Source: Nitrospira defluvii
GTDB taxonomy: Bacteria > Nitrospirota > Nitrospiria > Nitrospirales > Nitrospiraceae
Length of the DNA stretch: 64,000 bases
Direction: 5' to 3'
Assembly: GCA_000196815.1 (NCBI GenBank)
Contig: FP929003.1
Span: 248,001-312,000, forward strand
The notes below the pieces were generated by a model. That model was given only the letters and a program-made list of their open reading frames with translations, had not been told where the DNA came from and ran no database searches. The translations under genes and the position numbers were made by a program. Below, piece by piece: positions 1-8,486 of this stretch (position 1 is the first letter of the stretch; every line of letters begins with the position of its first letter).

Positions 1-1091
1 AGGCGTTGCAGGTCATCGCGGCGTTGTTGGATCAGGGACATGACGTGCGCGCCTACTGTGCCGATCTGGTGGAATATGTGCGGAACATGCTGGTGGCGGC
101 GGTCGTGCCGTCAGGGCCGGAGTTGCGGAGTCTCATCGAAGCGACCGAAGAAGATTTGACGCAGCTGGCTCGTGACGCCGAGCGGTTCACCGTCGAGCAA
201 TTGCAGGAATTGTTTCGAATGTATGCCGCTGCGGAAGACAGTTTGCGAGTCAGTGCCCATCCGCGGTTTGTGCTCGAAACGGCGGCGGTTCGTGCTACCA
301 GGCTATTGCGAACCGCTGAGGGCCAACCGGCATCCGGCGGCCTGAGTGTTCAACCCAATAAACCGGCAGCCGACCGCAGGGTTGTCACACAGACGTCTGC
401 GCAATCCCAGGATAAGGCGGTACCGTCTCCTGCGCCTGTGGTCAAAACTACTGGTGTGAAAGTCAGCCAGGACAACGTCGCAAAGACGTCACCTGCTGGT
501 GGGAGTGCCCCCAAGGCCCCCTCTGTCGCACCGCCGCGCGAAGTGGCGGCTCCGCCTGCCCGCACGCCTGCTGTTGCCCCCCCGGCTCCCGCGCTTGTTC
601 CGGCTTCCACTGCGCCGGTTCAGCAGGAACCCAAGGCGACCTCTGCTGCCGAGGCGTCGGCTTCCGCGGTTGAAGTGAATTGGGAGCAGTTCCAAGAAGC
701 GGTCTCTACGAATCATCCCAATATCGCGCCCTTCCTTGAAATGGGTCGTCTGGTCAAGATCGAGGGCGGGTTGATCACGTTGGGGTTTGCCAAGCAGGCC
801 ACGACCGCGCGGTCGATGTTGGAGAAGGAAGACAACCTACAAGCCTTGGCGGCGTTGGGAGAAGGTCTTTACGGGTGTGCCGTACGAATTCGAATCGTCG
901 AGGTGGCGGAGCAGGATCCAGGGGCCGCCCCTACGATGAAACAGATCCGGGTTGCCAAGGAGCAGGAACAGCGCCTGATCTTGACGCAACAGGCGAAGGC
1001 ACATCCCCTTGTTAAACAAGCTCTGGAGATGTTCGGCGGAGAGCTGGCGGAAGTTCGCACGACGGCTCCGGCGCAGGAGGTACAGGAATGA
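1..1091 (+). CDS. dnaX: DNA polymerase III gamma/tau subunit, C-terminal part (5' end outside window)
   Basis: The reading frame is already open at the window edge, so only about 360 C-terminal residues are present. The clamp-loader ATPase domain lies upstream. The first 100 residues look like the helical collar domain of DnaX. They are followed by a Pro/Ala-rich linker (roughly residues 115-220) and a small folded C-terminal domain, as in tau forms that contact polymerase alpha and helicase. The stop codon overlaps the next start as ATGA. The order with the YbaB and RecR genes is the classical dnaX-ybaB-recR operon and supports the call more strongly than the divergent C-terminal sequence alone. 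Confidence 0.88.
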   Translation, partial: ALQVIAALLDQGHDVRAYCADLVEYVRNMLVAAVVPSGPELRSLIEATEEDLTQLARDAERFTVEQLQELFRMYAAAEDSLRVSAHPRFVLETAAVRATRLLRTAEGQPASGGLSVQPNKPAADRRVVTQTSAQSQDKAVPSPAPVVKTTGVKVSQDNVAKTSPAGGSAPKAPSVAPPREVAAPPARTPAVAPPAPALVPASTAPVQQEPKATSAAEASASAVEVNWEQFQEAVSTNHPNIAPFLEMGRLVKIEGGLITLGFAKQATTARSMLEKEDNLQALAALGEGLYGCAVRIRIVEVAEQDPGAAPTMKQIRVAKEQEQRLILTQQAKAHPLVKQALEMFGGELAEVRTTAPAQEVQE

Positions 1092-1411
1092 AGAGTCCAT
1101 TCGGGAATATGTCCAACATCTTGAAGCAAGCCCAAGCGATGCAGGAGCAGATGGCCAAGGTACAGGAGCAGGCCGCGACCAAGACCGTTTCCGGGACTGC
1201 GGGTGGCGGGATTGTGACGGTAACGGTCAACGGGGCCATGGACCTGCTGAGCGTGAAGATCGATCCGGAAGTCGTGAAGGCCGGCGATGTCGAGATGCTG
1301 CAGGATCTGGTCGTGGCGGCCGGCAACGATGCGCTGAAAAAATCCCGTGAAATGATGGCGGAAGAAATGAAGGCCGTGACGGGCGGGATGAAGATCCCCG
1401 GGTTGTTCTGA
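1088..1411 (+). CDS. ybaB: YbaB/EbfC family nucleoid-associated protein
   Basis: The 107-residue product has the usual length of the YbaB/EbfC family. These are small dimeric DNA-binding proteins of the nucleoid. Seen in the sequence: an N-terminal helix rich in Gln/Met/Lys (KQAQAMQEQMAKVQEQ), then the family-typical segment with GGGIVTVTVNG and a C-terminal amphipathic helix. It overlaps the dnaX stop by four bases and is followed by recR after about 36 bp, so the three genes are probably co-transcribed. The function in recombination or nucleoid organisation is known for the family and not demonstrated here. Confidence 0.93.
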   Translation: MKSPFGNMSNILKQAQAMQEQMAKVQEQAATKTVSGTAGGGIVTVTVNGAMDLLSVKIDPEVVKAGDVEMLQDLVVAAGNDALKKSREMMAEEMKAVTGGMKIPGLF

Positions 1412-1447
1412 TGGCGGCGGCGTGCTTCCCGGATGTGATGATGCGTT

Positions 1448-2050
1448 ATGAGTGTTGATCAGCAGGGTCTGTTAGCGAAGTTAGTGCGAGAGTTGGTGCG
1501 TCTGCCCGGGATCGGTCAGAAAAGTGCGCAACGGCTGGCCTTTCATCTGCTCAAGGCGGAGCGGGAAGATGCGATGCGCCTCGCCGAGGCGATTCAGGCG
1601 GTGAAAGACGGACTGTCGTTCTGCCGACAATGCCGGAATATTGCCGAGGGGGAACTCTGTGAGTTCTGCCGGGATCCCAAGCGGGACCGCAGCAAGATCC
1701 TCGTCATTGAAGAGCCCAGCACGTTGTACGCCATCGAACGGGCCGGCGGCTATCGAGGCCTGTATCACGTCCTGCTCGGAGTGCTGTCTCCCCTGGATGG
1801 CGTCGGACCATCGGACATTCGTGCCGAGGAGTTGCTGGATCGAGTGAAGGCGGGAGGCGTGGAAGAGGTCATCGTGGCGACGAATCCCACGATCGAGGGT
1901 GAAGCGACCGCCATCTACTTGACCCGGCTCTTGAAGCCGCATCATGTTCGGGTGACCCGCATCGCTTACGGCATTCCTGTCGGGATGGATATCGAGTATG
2001 CGGACGAAGTCACCCTCGTGAAATCGATCGAAGGCCGGAGGGATCTCTGA
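1448..2050 (+). CDS. recR: Recombination mediator protein RecR
   Basis: The 200-residue protein is full length for RecR, which acts with RecO/RecF to load RecA at gaps. An N-terminal helix-hairpin-helix is visible (LVRLPGIGQKSAQRLAFHLL). It is followed by a four-cysteine zinc motif (C59, C62, C71, C74) and a Toprim domain beginning at about residue 82 (KILVIEEPSTLYAIE) with the conserved VIVATNPTIEGEAT segment. It lies third in the dnaX-ybaB-recR cluster. The ATG at 1448 gives the expected N-terminus. Confidence 0.96.
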   Translation: MSVDQQGLLAKLVRELVRLPGIGQKSAQRLAFHLLKAEREDAMRLAEAIQAVKDGLSFCRQCRNIAEGELCEFCRDPKRDRSKILVIEEPSTLYAIERAGGYRGLYHVLLGVLSPLDGVGPSDIRAEELLDRVKAGGVEEVIVATNPTIEGEATAIYLTRLLKPHHVRVTRIAYGIPVGMDIEYADEVTLVKSIEGRRDL

Positions 2051-2106
2051 CCAGGATTTTCGGGCTCAGGCATGGGTGATGGCTCGGCGAAGGCTCGAAG
2101 AACCGA

Positions 2107-2136
2107 TTGACCCCTTTGATTTCCGGCTGCTATAGT
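2107..2136 (+). promoter_or_regulatory. Candidate sigma-70-type promoter for the dksA-like gene
   Basis: TTGACC (2107-2112) and TATAGT (2131-2136) are separated by 18 bp and lie about 55 bp upstream of the following ATG, in the 141-bp gap after recR. The match to the -35/-10 consensus is good, but no transcription data are available. Confidence 0.5.
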
Positions 2137-2191
2137 CGAGTTTCTGTATACGGTCTGAAGACAATACCGGCATCTCGATTCCGAGTATTCG

Positions 2192-2608
2192 ATGAAGACT
2201 CCCGCGAAAAAAAACACGGTCGCTCGGCGAAAGCCACCCAAAGCCAACAAGGCGAACGGGGTCAAGTATCCCGATATCCTGGCAGACCTTGAAGGGCAGC
2301 GTGCGGCGATCTTGGCTGAAGCCGGCGTGGTGCTGACGAATCCGACCGGTTTGGAAGTATTCCCCGATGTGAGTGACCAGGCTTCCGCTGAAGCCGACCA
2401 GCATTTCTCGTTTCGTATTCGGGAACGGGAGCGAAAACTGCTCAAGAAAATCGATGAGGCGCTGGGGCGGTTTGCCACGCAGACCTACGGCATTTGCGAG
2501 GGCTGTGAAGGCGATATTCCCTACAAGCGCCTGAAAGCCCGCCCTGTGACCACGTTATGCATTGAGTGTAAGACCAGTCAGGAAGAAGCCGAAAAGTCCC
2601 CCCGCTGA
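2192..2608 (+). CDS. dksA: DksA/TraR family zinc-finger transcription factor
   Basis: The 138-residue protein carries the C4 zinc finger of DksA/TraR proteins (C102, C105, C123, C126; CEGC and CIEC). A long coiled-coil region precedes it, with an Asp-containing turn (DVSDQASAE) resembling the DksA coiled-coil tip that enters the RNA polymerase secondary channel. The N-terminus is a Lys-rich, probably disordered tail. The family modulates initiation with ppGpp. The gene appears to be transcribed on its own from a promoter in the gap after recR. Bacteria often hold several DksA-like paralogues, so the exact orthology is inferred. Confidence 0.87.
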   Translation: MKTPAKKNTVARRKPPKANKANGVKYPDILADLEGQRAAILAEAGVVLTNPTGLEVFPDVSDQASAEADQHFSFRIRERERKLLKKIDEALGRFATQTYGICEGCEGDIPYKRLKARPVTTLCIECKTSQEEAEKSPR

Positions 2609-2675
2609 TCTGTCCCCACGTTTCTCACGTTCGGCTCCATGCCGGGCGAGTGTTCACTCTGCAATCCAAATAGGC

Positions 2676-3821
2676 CTACTGGTGCTTGAGTGCTTGCACG
2701 CGTTTTTGTGCGAGCGCGGCACGGTCCGTTTCTTCGAGTATGCCTTCGACGAGGGCCAGGTACGTTTCGTATTCCGTAATAGCCCGCCTCGGGTTGTCAT
2801 CTGCGATGGCCTCGGCCACGTTGAAGCGGGCAATCGCGTAGTTAGGGCGCATCAATATGGCTTTTTCGAAGGAGGCCAGGGCATTTTTCTTCTCGCCCAA
2901 CTTCCAGTACACGGCACCAAGGTTGTTGACGACTTCCGGAGAATTGGGACGTAGGGCTAAGGAGGCGAGGAGTTCGCTTTTAGCCTTCTCCAGGTTGCCG
3001 GCCGCTTCCCAGGAGACGCCCAATCGGTGGTGAAGCTCCGCTTGCCAGACTGTGCCGGTGAATCCTGAGGCGCTGGCTTTCTGGTAGGCGTCGAGGGCGA
3101 TGACCTGATTTTTCGTTCCGCAATAGGCCAGTTGCGCGGTTTGACCGCGGGCAAACTGTTGCAGCGATGCGAAGGGTTCCTTGTCCTCGGCCCCCTGCGT
3201 ATCGAGGTGCTGGCCGCCGGTGTGTTGAGCGGTATCGCGGAGGCGGTCAAGGAACTCCTTGCGATAGGGAGAAAAAAGCTTCACGTAGGGATCGACCGTA
3301 AAGGAGGCTTCGAGGAGGCGTTGGTTACTGCGATCGCCCAGCACGAGGTATCGGGTGGTTGTCTTTTCGTCGCCGGTGTCATAGATGGTGCTGCCTTCCA
3401 TGTTCTGACGATCGGCCAACTGGGCCACGGTCAAATAGAACTCCAGGCTGGGTTTCAGTCGGGAGAGGGTATAGCGGAGTGTTTTGTAGGGGGCGAGATC
3501 GAGTCCGGAACGAAACACGAACAGCATACCGACCAATGTTCCGTCTTCGTCGAAAAAGTATGACTCGTCACTCTTGGAGCGGCTTTGCTCAGACGGGATT
3601 TGGAGTTCCTGCCCGCTGCCCCAGGCTTGGGTGTGGGGGATGACCCCAGGATGTGCCGCTAGGAACGTCTGGCGGGAATCGCAGAGTTTTGTGGGGCCCA
3701 GGAGGTCAAGGTCACTCTCCGAGGGAGGAAGCGGGGGCCGAGCCGGTGGTGGAGTTTCGCATCCTGCCCACAGGACGCAGACAGCGAACAGGAACGGCAG
3801 CAGTGAGCGTTGACGATACAT
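2676..3821 (-). CDS. TPR-repeat lipoprotein
   Basis: The 381-residue product begins with a lipoprotein signal peptide ending in a lipobox (LWAGC, Cys21), followed by a Pro-rich stretch. It should therefore be lipid-anchored in the envelope. The C-terminal half holds TPR-like helical repeats (for example NSPEVVNNLGAVYWKLGEKK and the next repeat with FEKAILMRPNYAIARFNVAE). The middle part is not recognised. TPR lipoproteins usually serve as protein-protein scaffolds. The partner here is unknown and the neighbouring minus-strand lipoprotein gene offers no obvious clue. Confidence 0.8.
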   Translation of the reverse strand: MYRQRSLLPFLFAVCVLWAGCETPPPARPPLPPSESDLDLLGPTKLCDSRQTFLAAHPGVIPHTQAWGSGQELQIPSEQSRSKSDESYFFDEDGTLVGMLFVFRSGLDLAPYKTLRYTLSRLKPSLEFYLTVAQLADRQNMEGSTIYDTGDEKTTTRYLVLGDRSNQRLLEASFTVDPYVKLFSPYRKEFLDRLRDTAQHTGGQHLDTQGAEDKEPFASLQQFARGQTAQLAYCGTKNQVIALDAYQKASASGFTGTVWQAELHHRLGVSWEAAGNLEKAKSELLASLALRPNSPEVVNNLGAVYWKLGEKKNALASFEKAILMRPNYAIARFNVAEAIADDNPRRAITEYETYLALVEGILEETDRAALAQKRVQALKHQ

Positions 3822-3971
3822 GGCCGGATTCGATGCCCCGCTTCAACATGGCACACGATCGAAGTGGCGAGCATACCTGAACGGCAAGTGAGATGCGACT
3901 GGCAATAGGCGGGCAAGGAACGCGTGCCTCGCCGCCGGGAGAGGTCCCGGCAGGCAAGGTCCCGAGCAGGG

Positions 3972-4301
3972 TCATCGTCGCTGCGAGTCGATCATGGAAT
4001 CTTCGGACGTATAACCGAAGAGATAGGGTGCGTGTTTGGCAATGGCGTAGAGCGGGCGGTTTACGGTGTAGTCAACGAGGTGACCGACGGGATGGAGGAT
4101 GAACGCAGCCCATCGATAAGGGTGGTCGTTGGCTTGTGAGGCGGCCATGGGATCGGAATAGACCAGTGAGGTGCTGTCCATCGCACTATAAATGCTGAGC
4201 GGCGCATTATAGTTCTGGTCTTGTGTCGCCACCTGATTGGTGGTCGAGCAGCCTGTGGTTAGAACCAGTCCCAATATGATCGTTGCTGCAGTCCCGCGCA
4301 T
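3972..4301 (-). CDS. Small lipoprotein of unknown function
   Basis: The 109-residue protein is predicted from the ATG at 4301, which has an AGAGAGG ribosome-binding site six bases upstream. A longer start at 4331 exists but lacks one. It opens with a hydrophobic signal segment and a lipobox (LTTGC, Cys18). The mature part contains a short hydrophobic patch (WAAFILHPVGHLVDYTVNRP) seen in small outer-membrane-associated lipoproteins, but I do not recognise the family. It is the last chromosomal gene before the element 1 att site. Confidence 0.72.
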   Translation of the reverse strand: MRGTAATIILGLVLTTGCSTTNQVATQDQNYNAPLSIYSAMDSTSLVYSDPMAASQANDHPYRWAAFILHPVGHLVDYTVNRPLYAIAKHAPYLFGYTSEDSMIDSQRR

Positions 4302-4495
4302 ACCATGCCTCTCTTTCTTCTGTCGGAACATTCGTAAAAACGAAGTCTGTTCCTTGTGAGAAAAGTCTAGCTCAGGCGCTTGATTCTGTCCAGTTGAGGG
4401 CGGGGCAGCTGGCTGCAGTAGGATGTCGAGATAAATTGAGCTGTTGCAGGATGATAGTGGTGTTGGGACGGTCGGGATATGACGGTAGGAATATG

Positions 4496-4544
4496 AATGG
4501 TGGGCGATACTGGTATCGAACCAGTGGCCTCTTCCGTGTGAAGG
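4496..4544. repeat. att direct repeat, distal copy of element 1
   Basis: These 49 bp are identical to 10977-11025. They correspond on the minus strand to the 3' half of tRNA-Val, from the anticodon loop through the CCA, but the 5' half of a tRNA is not present here. This marks the chromosomal junction distal to the integrase. Confidence 0.92.
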
Positions 4545-4888
4545 CGAAAAGCTAGATTTTTACAAGGTTCGTTGTTGCAATGGTTTCCCTACAAAAGCGC
4601 TACAAATCAAGCATTTAAGAGCTTTCTATTGCATCGATTGGTTACAGGAGATTTTGAGGTTTTGGATAGTTTCTGACACAAAAATGACCACAGTGAAATG
4701 GCCTCGGACAACATGACCGTTAAGCGGCAGGCGACGCCGAAAGGAGTGGTTTGGCGGGGACGGTCACAATCGAGCCCTCAGAGAATGAAGCGACAAACGA
4801 TAGGCGAGCGGTTCGCAAAATCGCGAGCGCTGACTACAGAGCCACAGCACCATGGTATACTGCCGCAGATACACTGGATGCGTTGCCG
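4545..4888. other. Non-coding left end of element 1
   Basis: Between the att repeat and the antitoxin gene I see no convincing gene. The stretch contains the putative arm-type repeat at 4674-4695. Short open frames from 4698 and 4751 run into the antitoxin but have no ribosome-binding site or family resemblance in their first part. Confidence 0.6.
4674..4695. repeat. Putative arm-type integrase site (distal arm), element 1
   Basis: This 22-bp sequence is exactly repeated at 10914-10935, in the same orientation, close to the other att copy. The preceding 26 bp are also weakly similar in both places. On the minus strand it reads with the pattern TGTGnTnnnTTTTTGTG, which resembles the sites at 48282-48304 and 52446-52468 in element 2. 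Function as an integrase arm site is inferred. Confidence 0.5.
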
Positions 4889-5143
4889 ATGAAAGCCGTG
4901 AAGTACACCAAAGAAGGCGTGGTGATTCCCTCCTCCTGGATGAAGGGGTGGGGTAAAGCTGTGGTGGCACACCGGGACTCCGATGTGCTGATTTTGGAGT
5001 CTCCGGCCAGAGCAGCCAGTCGGAAGAAGCTGGCTCGCATGGTCGGCAAGGTGCGCAGTGCGGCACGCGAGCTAAGCATCACTCCTGAACAAATTGCCGC
5101 TGAGGTGGCAGCGGTTCGGCGCGAGCGTGCGCGTCGTTCTTGA
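4889..5143 (+). CDS. Probable antitoxin paired with PIN toxin
   Basis: The 84-residue protein starts at ATG 4889; an in-frame upstream extension to 4751 looks spurious. The N-terminal part (KYTKEGVVIPSSWMKGWGK) resembles the short beta-rich start of AbrB/MazE-like antitoxins. The C-terminus is basic, helical and disordered-looking, as expected for the toxin-binding tail. Its end overlaps the PIN-domain gene by 17 bp, the usual antitoxin-toxin coupling. The exact antitoxin family is uncertain. In such pairs the antitoxin neutralises the nuclease and represses the shared promoter. Confidence 0.7.
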   Translation: MKAVKYTKEGVVIPSSWMKGWGKAVVAHRDSDVLILESPARAASRKKLARMVGKVRSAARELSITPEQIAAEVAAVRRERARRS

Positions 5144-5546
5144 TACCAATATCTTCGTGTCCGGTCTGCTGTCCGCCGCAGGGCCTCCTGCACGGATCAT
5201 CCAAGCCGTCCTGCAGCGTCGCCTCATCCCCGTCATGAGCCCTGAGACCTTCGCGGAACTGGAAGCCGTTCTGCGGCGGCCAAAACTCCAGCGAGCGTTT
5301 ACTCGGGCCGGGGTGGATATCACGAGCTTTCTGGCGACCATCCAAGCTGAAGTGCAGTTCGTTGATTCCCATCCCACGAATACTCCGTTGCGTGATGCGC
5401 AGGATCGACCGTTCCTCGATCTCATGGCGACCACACCCCCGCCCCAATATTTCGTGACCGGGGATAAGGATTTCGAGGCGTCACACTACAGCGGAGTGCC
5501 GGTCATTTCAGCCGCTGAGTTTGCCCGCCTGCTCGCGCACCGGTAG
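5127..5546 (+). CDS. PIN-domain toxin (VapC-like, COG1569 type)
   Basis: The 139-residue protein begins at GTG 5127 with MRVVLDTNIFVSGLL, a typical PIN-domain start. Acidic residues expected for metal binding are visible: Asp in VLDTN, Glu in the AELEAVL helix, Asp in RPFLDLM and the GDKDF motif. PIN toxins are Mg-dependent ribonucleases that cleave tRNA, rRNA or mRNA. An in-frame upstream TTG at 5094 would add unneeded residues inside the antitoxin gene. As cargo in element 1 the pair may stabilise the element or act against phage. Confidence 0.85.
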   Translation: MRVVLDTNIFVSGLLSAAGPPARIIQAVLQRRLIPVMSPETFAELEAVLRRPKLQRAFTRAGVDITSFLATIQAEVQFVDSHPTNTPLRDAQDRPFLDLMATTPPPQYFVTGDKDFEASHYSGVPVISAAEFARLLAHR

Positions 5547-5835
5547 GTGATCCATACGGTTGTACACCGAACGAAGCAACGCACACGGACATTTGATTGG
5601 GCCAGACGTTGAGGTATTTGCGCCATGATAGATCTATGTGCGCGAGAGAAATGGCACATTCGTGGCGATCGCGAGTTTGTCCGGAACGGTGCGGTCGAAA
5701 TCGCACGTTTCAGGCGATTCAGAAACGAAAGGACATCTAATTCTCCAAGACACTGTGCATTGACGCTGAAGAAATAGTTTGGGCCAGCAAGAGAGCCTTG
5801 GCTCACTCAGGACAAGAATAGTTGGGACTCTATAC

Positions 5836-6554
5836 CTACCAACCTCTAGATTTCCGGGTCGATTCAAGTTTTTCCAGAGACTCCTTAAGGATGGGCTGCG
5901 GGTCTGGAGAAATTTGATTGATGTTGATGATCCCTGGGAGACATATACTTTGTCTGCCATGGGTCTCTTGGCAGAGTTTATTGATCCGGGCATCAACAAC
6001 GTCAGTTACGTGCTTTCGCTCATGTTGCTTTAAGTAACTGAGCACCGGATATATGACATCGGCAATATCCTGCCCATAGGCAATAGCTTCTTCGCGTGTG
6101 GGGAATTTGCCTCTATGGATCACCTTGTTTCTGAATGTGATCTGTTTCTGGGGCAGAGCCGGCGGCGGGATTCTGTGCTCGAGTGTGTAAGTCATGGTGT
6201 AGGCGCCTAATACTCTTTCCGATTGTGCCACCAGCCGATTGAGAGATTCTTCAAAGCGGTCCGAAGCAACTTCTTTCTTCCCTCCAATTACTCGAAGGTA
6301 AAATTCGCAGAAGGCCTCAAAGGCACCAGTGAAGGAGGCAACTGCTTCTCTGTAGTAACCATCGAGGACTGCGTACGCTGCCGATTGATACAGCATCTCA
6401 AACCGCTCCTCTCGGAGATAGGCTGTCGTGCTGTGACCGTTTGGACACTTGTAGCTGTAAACCCCGGATTCTTGAACCTCCCAAGACTCACAGATCCAGC
6501 TGGCGGAGGCGTTGTTGGCCTATAGCACTCTAAACACACAACCGGTACGCGCAT
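5836..6554 (-). pseudogene. Zinc-ribbon/HEPN-like protein, interrupted by a frameshift
   Basis: The intact part (from ATG 6396, 186 aa) contains RNKVIH (R89-x4-H94), the RX4-6H motif of HEPN ribonuclease-type domains, in a helical context. Reading upstream in the same frame without a stop to 6519 adds a segment ending in YKCPNGH that looks like half of a zinc ribbon, but there is no start codon. A second frame from ATG 6554 begins MRVPVVCLECYRPTTPPPA, which supplies the matching CxxC half. The two pieces join if one base shift occurred around 6500-6520. I infer a broken or mis-sequenced gene. The role may be RNA cleavage in defence, but this is not established. Confidence 0.55.
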
Positions 6555-6907
6555 GGTTCGCCATCCTTCATTGTTATCTTAACCCTACCTCTGTGATGCT
6601 GAATTCTACGAAGCTTTGGACAACTCGATGCACGCTCCTTGAATTGACGACCTTGTCGCTCAAATCTCTTTCTTGCCTATCTGGCTGGACGAACCGTCTT
6701 CTTAAGTTCTCTGATCCGAACCATATTCACGCGGGTTGTCCGTAGTTGGCTTTCCAGTGATGAAACTTTTCTTCTTTTCCGTACTCCTGCCTTTGATGAG
6801 GTGTGAAAAGCATCATCCTCCAATTTGTGCTGAATGAGGTGTGAGTTGGGCAGAGGTTACGAATCTGTTCCCTCCGCTTCGAATCCAACTGAACCTGAGG
6901 TGCCTTA
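6555..6907. other. No gene recognised between HEPN-like and DUF2513 genes
   Basis: This AT-richer stretch holds only short open frames without family resemblance. An 11-bp direct repeat (ATGAGGTGTGA at 6796 and 6834) is present and may be chance. It probably contains the promoter or remnants of decayed cargo. Confidence 0.5.
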
Positions 6908-7270
6908 CTAGAGCCCTAATGCAGATGACGCGAGAGAGGCCAAAAGCTTCATGATTAACTCAATTGTTACACTGCCTGCTTTCTCCTTTGTTAGCTCCAT
7001 GGCTTTCGCCCAAAGCTCCTCATTTCGTGCGGCGTCTGCAAACTCATGACCAGCCCAGGTAAGACTCGTGGCTATAGCTTCCGGACTCTTGGCACCATGC
7101 GTGGTAACATCGGCCCCTCGAATAAGTCCTGCTTCCAGCATGACATGCAAGTGGTATCCGATTTCTTCTTGAGTGTACCCATCAATTGCTAGGGTCCTTG
7201 GAGCAAAGCCGGATGGGCTAGCCTCTATTGCCAAAACAAGATGTCGGACTAGGCTCATATCTCGTCTCAC
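6908..7270 (-). CDS. DUF2513 family protein
   Basis: The 120-residue protein is best started at GTG 7270, preceded by GAGG five bases upstream, giving the family-like N-terminus MRRDMSLVRHLVLAIE. The body has the DUF2513 pattern: a winged-helix-like segment (YTQEEIGYHLHVMLEAGLI), then SLTWAGHEFADAARNEELW. DUF2513 proteins are common on prophages and islands and their molecular role is unknown. A second upstream GTG at 7276 is possible. The gene lies between the HEPN-like and TIR genes, all on the minus strand, as part of the accessory cargo. Confidence 0.82.
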   Translation of the reverse strand: MRRDMSLVRHLVLAIEASPSGFAPRTLAIDGYTQEEIGYHLHVMLEAGLIRGADVTTHGAKSPEAIATSLTWAGHEFADAARNEELWAKAMELTKEKAGSVTIELIMKLLASLASSALGL

Positions 7271-7395
7271 GGCCACCTCACTTGCCTAATTCCAATAGGC
7301 TATTGGTTTTGATGTCGACTTGGAAAGCGATAGAGCACATGTGAGCCTCGCAACGTCCGAAGACATGACTTGGCCACCAGTTATGCGTTCTACCC

Positions 7396-7974
7396 TCACG
7401 AAAGAAGAGCACGCTTCAGACGCTCGTACCATTCCGAAGTATCAGTACGAAGCCAATGAATATCTCGAAGACTACGCGGCGGCTGACATTCGTCGATAAT
7501 GATAGGAATGATATAGCGGGAGCCCTCGGGCCTAAGTTGATGTTGATCCAGTGCGTACTTGAGCTCTCGCTGGAAGTAGCCAGTCTTGGAAACACTAGTT
7601 GCGGATAGAAACACTAGGACAAAATCAGAACTTTCGATTGCCTCGTCGATCTTTCGTTTCCAGTCATCACCTGGCAGCAACTCCTTCTCATCAAACCACG
7701 CAAGTACCCCATCCTGAAGCAAGCGATGAGCTAGGTCTCTAATAAAACGTGCGTCCTCCTTTGCGTGCGAAAGAAACACAAGCTTAACAGGAAGCGTTAC
7801 GGTGCCATTGACAATCTGAAGGTCTGAATACATCGTCCAATCCGTCTGATCTGGGAGCTGAACATGAACTGTCACTGTGCCTGGACGAGAACCAAGACTC
7901 ACGCGTAGTAGTGTCCCCTGGGGCACTTCTTTACGTCCTTCAGTAATAATATTTTTCAAATCGAGCTCAGGCAT
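7396..7974 (-). CDS. TIR-domain protein, candidate defence effector
   Basis: Residues about 63-190 of this 192-residue protein form a TIR domain: KLVFLSHAKEDARFIRDLAH, WFDEKELLPGDDWKRKIDEA, FVLVFLSATSVSK and YFQREL. Glu137 in the last motif is at the position of the catalytic glutamate of NADase TIRs. The N-terminal 60 residues look beta-rich and are unassigned. Bacterial TIR proteins often degrade NAD or make cyclic ADP-ribose signals during phage defence. Whether this one is active alone or needs a sensor is unknown. There is no clear ribosome-binding site before ATG 7974, so the start is tentative. Confidence 0.85.
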   Translation of the reverse strand: MPELDLKNIITEGRKEVPQGTLLRVSLGSRPGTVTVHVQLPDQTDWTMYSDLQIVNGTVTLPVKLVFLSHAKEDARFIRDLAHRLLQDGVLAWFDEKELLPGDDWKRKIDEAIESSDFVLVFLSATSVSKTGYFQRELKYALDQHQLRPEGSRYIIPIIIDECQPPRSLRDIHWLRTDTSEWYERLKRALLS

Positions 7975-8257
7975 TTCTAGCCATGTTAATCGACTGTCTA
8001 CTCAATCGACTCTCGGTATTTGGCCAAGCCAAAAGCTGAACGACGAGGCCGGAAAAATTAGCACTCCCTCACCAATCCTGCAATGCTGTCGCTACAAGAC
8101 GGCTTATTCGTTTCAAACTTTTTTTCGCGCACGGGTCAAAAACGAGCTGATTTTGGGTCGCTCCCTGTCCCGCCTTCGAACGATGCGCACAATTGCCGCT
8201 CTGAGCGCATGAAAGCGCACATACGCCTCCTTATGCTCACTTCCTTTTGCGTCTGAG

Positions 8258-8307
8258 CTGTCACAAACTTTGTCCTCTGCTGTCCCCTCGTGACCCCTAG
8301 TGACCTC
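8258..8307. repeat. Five phased 10-bp iteron-like repeats, element 1
   Basis: On the plus strand these read CTGTCACAAA, CTTTGTCCTC, TGCTGTCCCC, TCGTGACCCC and TAGTGACCTC. The complementary strand aligns unit by unit with 50908-50957. They are possible binding sites for Rep or a repressor. Confidence 0.55.
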
Positions 8308-8486
8308 TTCCGGGGCCTTGGCTTCGGTCCGGTGATTCGCCTAGGGTGAGACGAACGGAAACAGGGCTCACCAAGAGGTGCAGATGTCTGAGTTGGAGCG
8401 CGTCACACAGCAACACCATCGTCCGTGGGCGGGAGGCAAAGCCGGTCCGCGCCGCATGCCGATAGGCTGCGGGGCGGAGCGGAATG

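Noticed and set aside
6512-6745. 77-aa plus-strand open frame in element 1
   Set aside because: No ribosome-binding site, low-complexity Leu/Ser/Thr composition, and it overlaps the N-terminal part of the HEPN-like gene.
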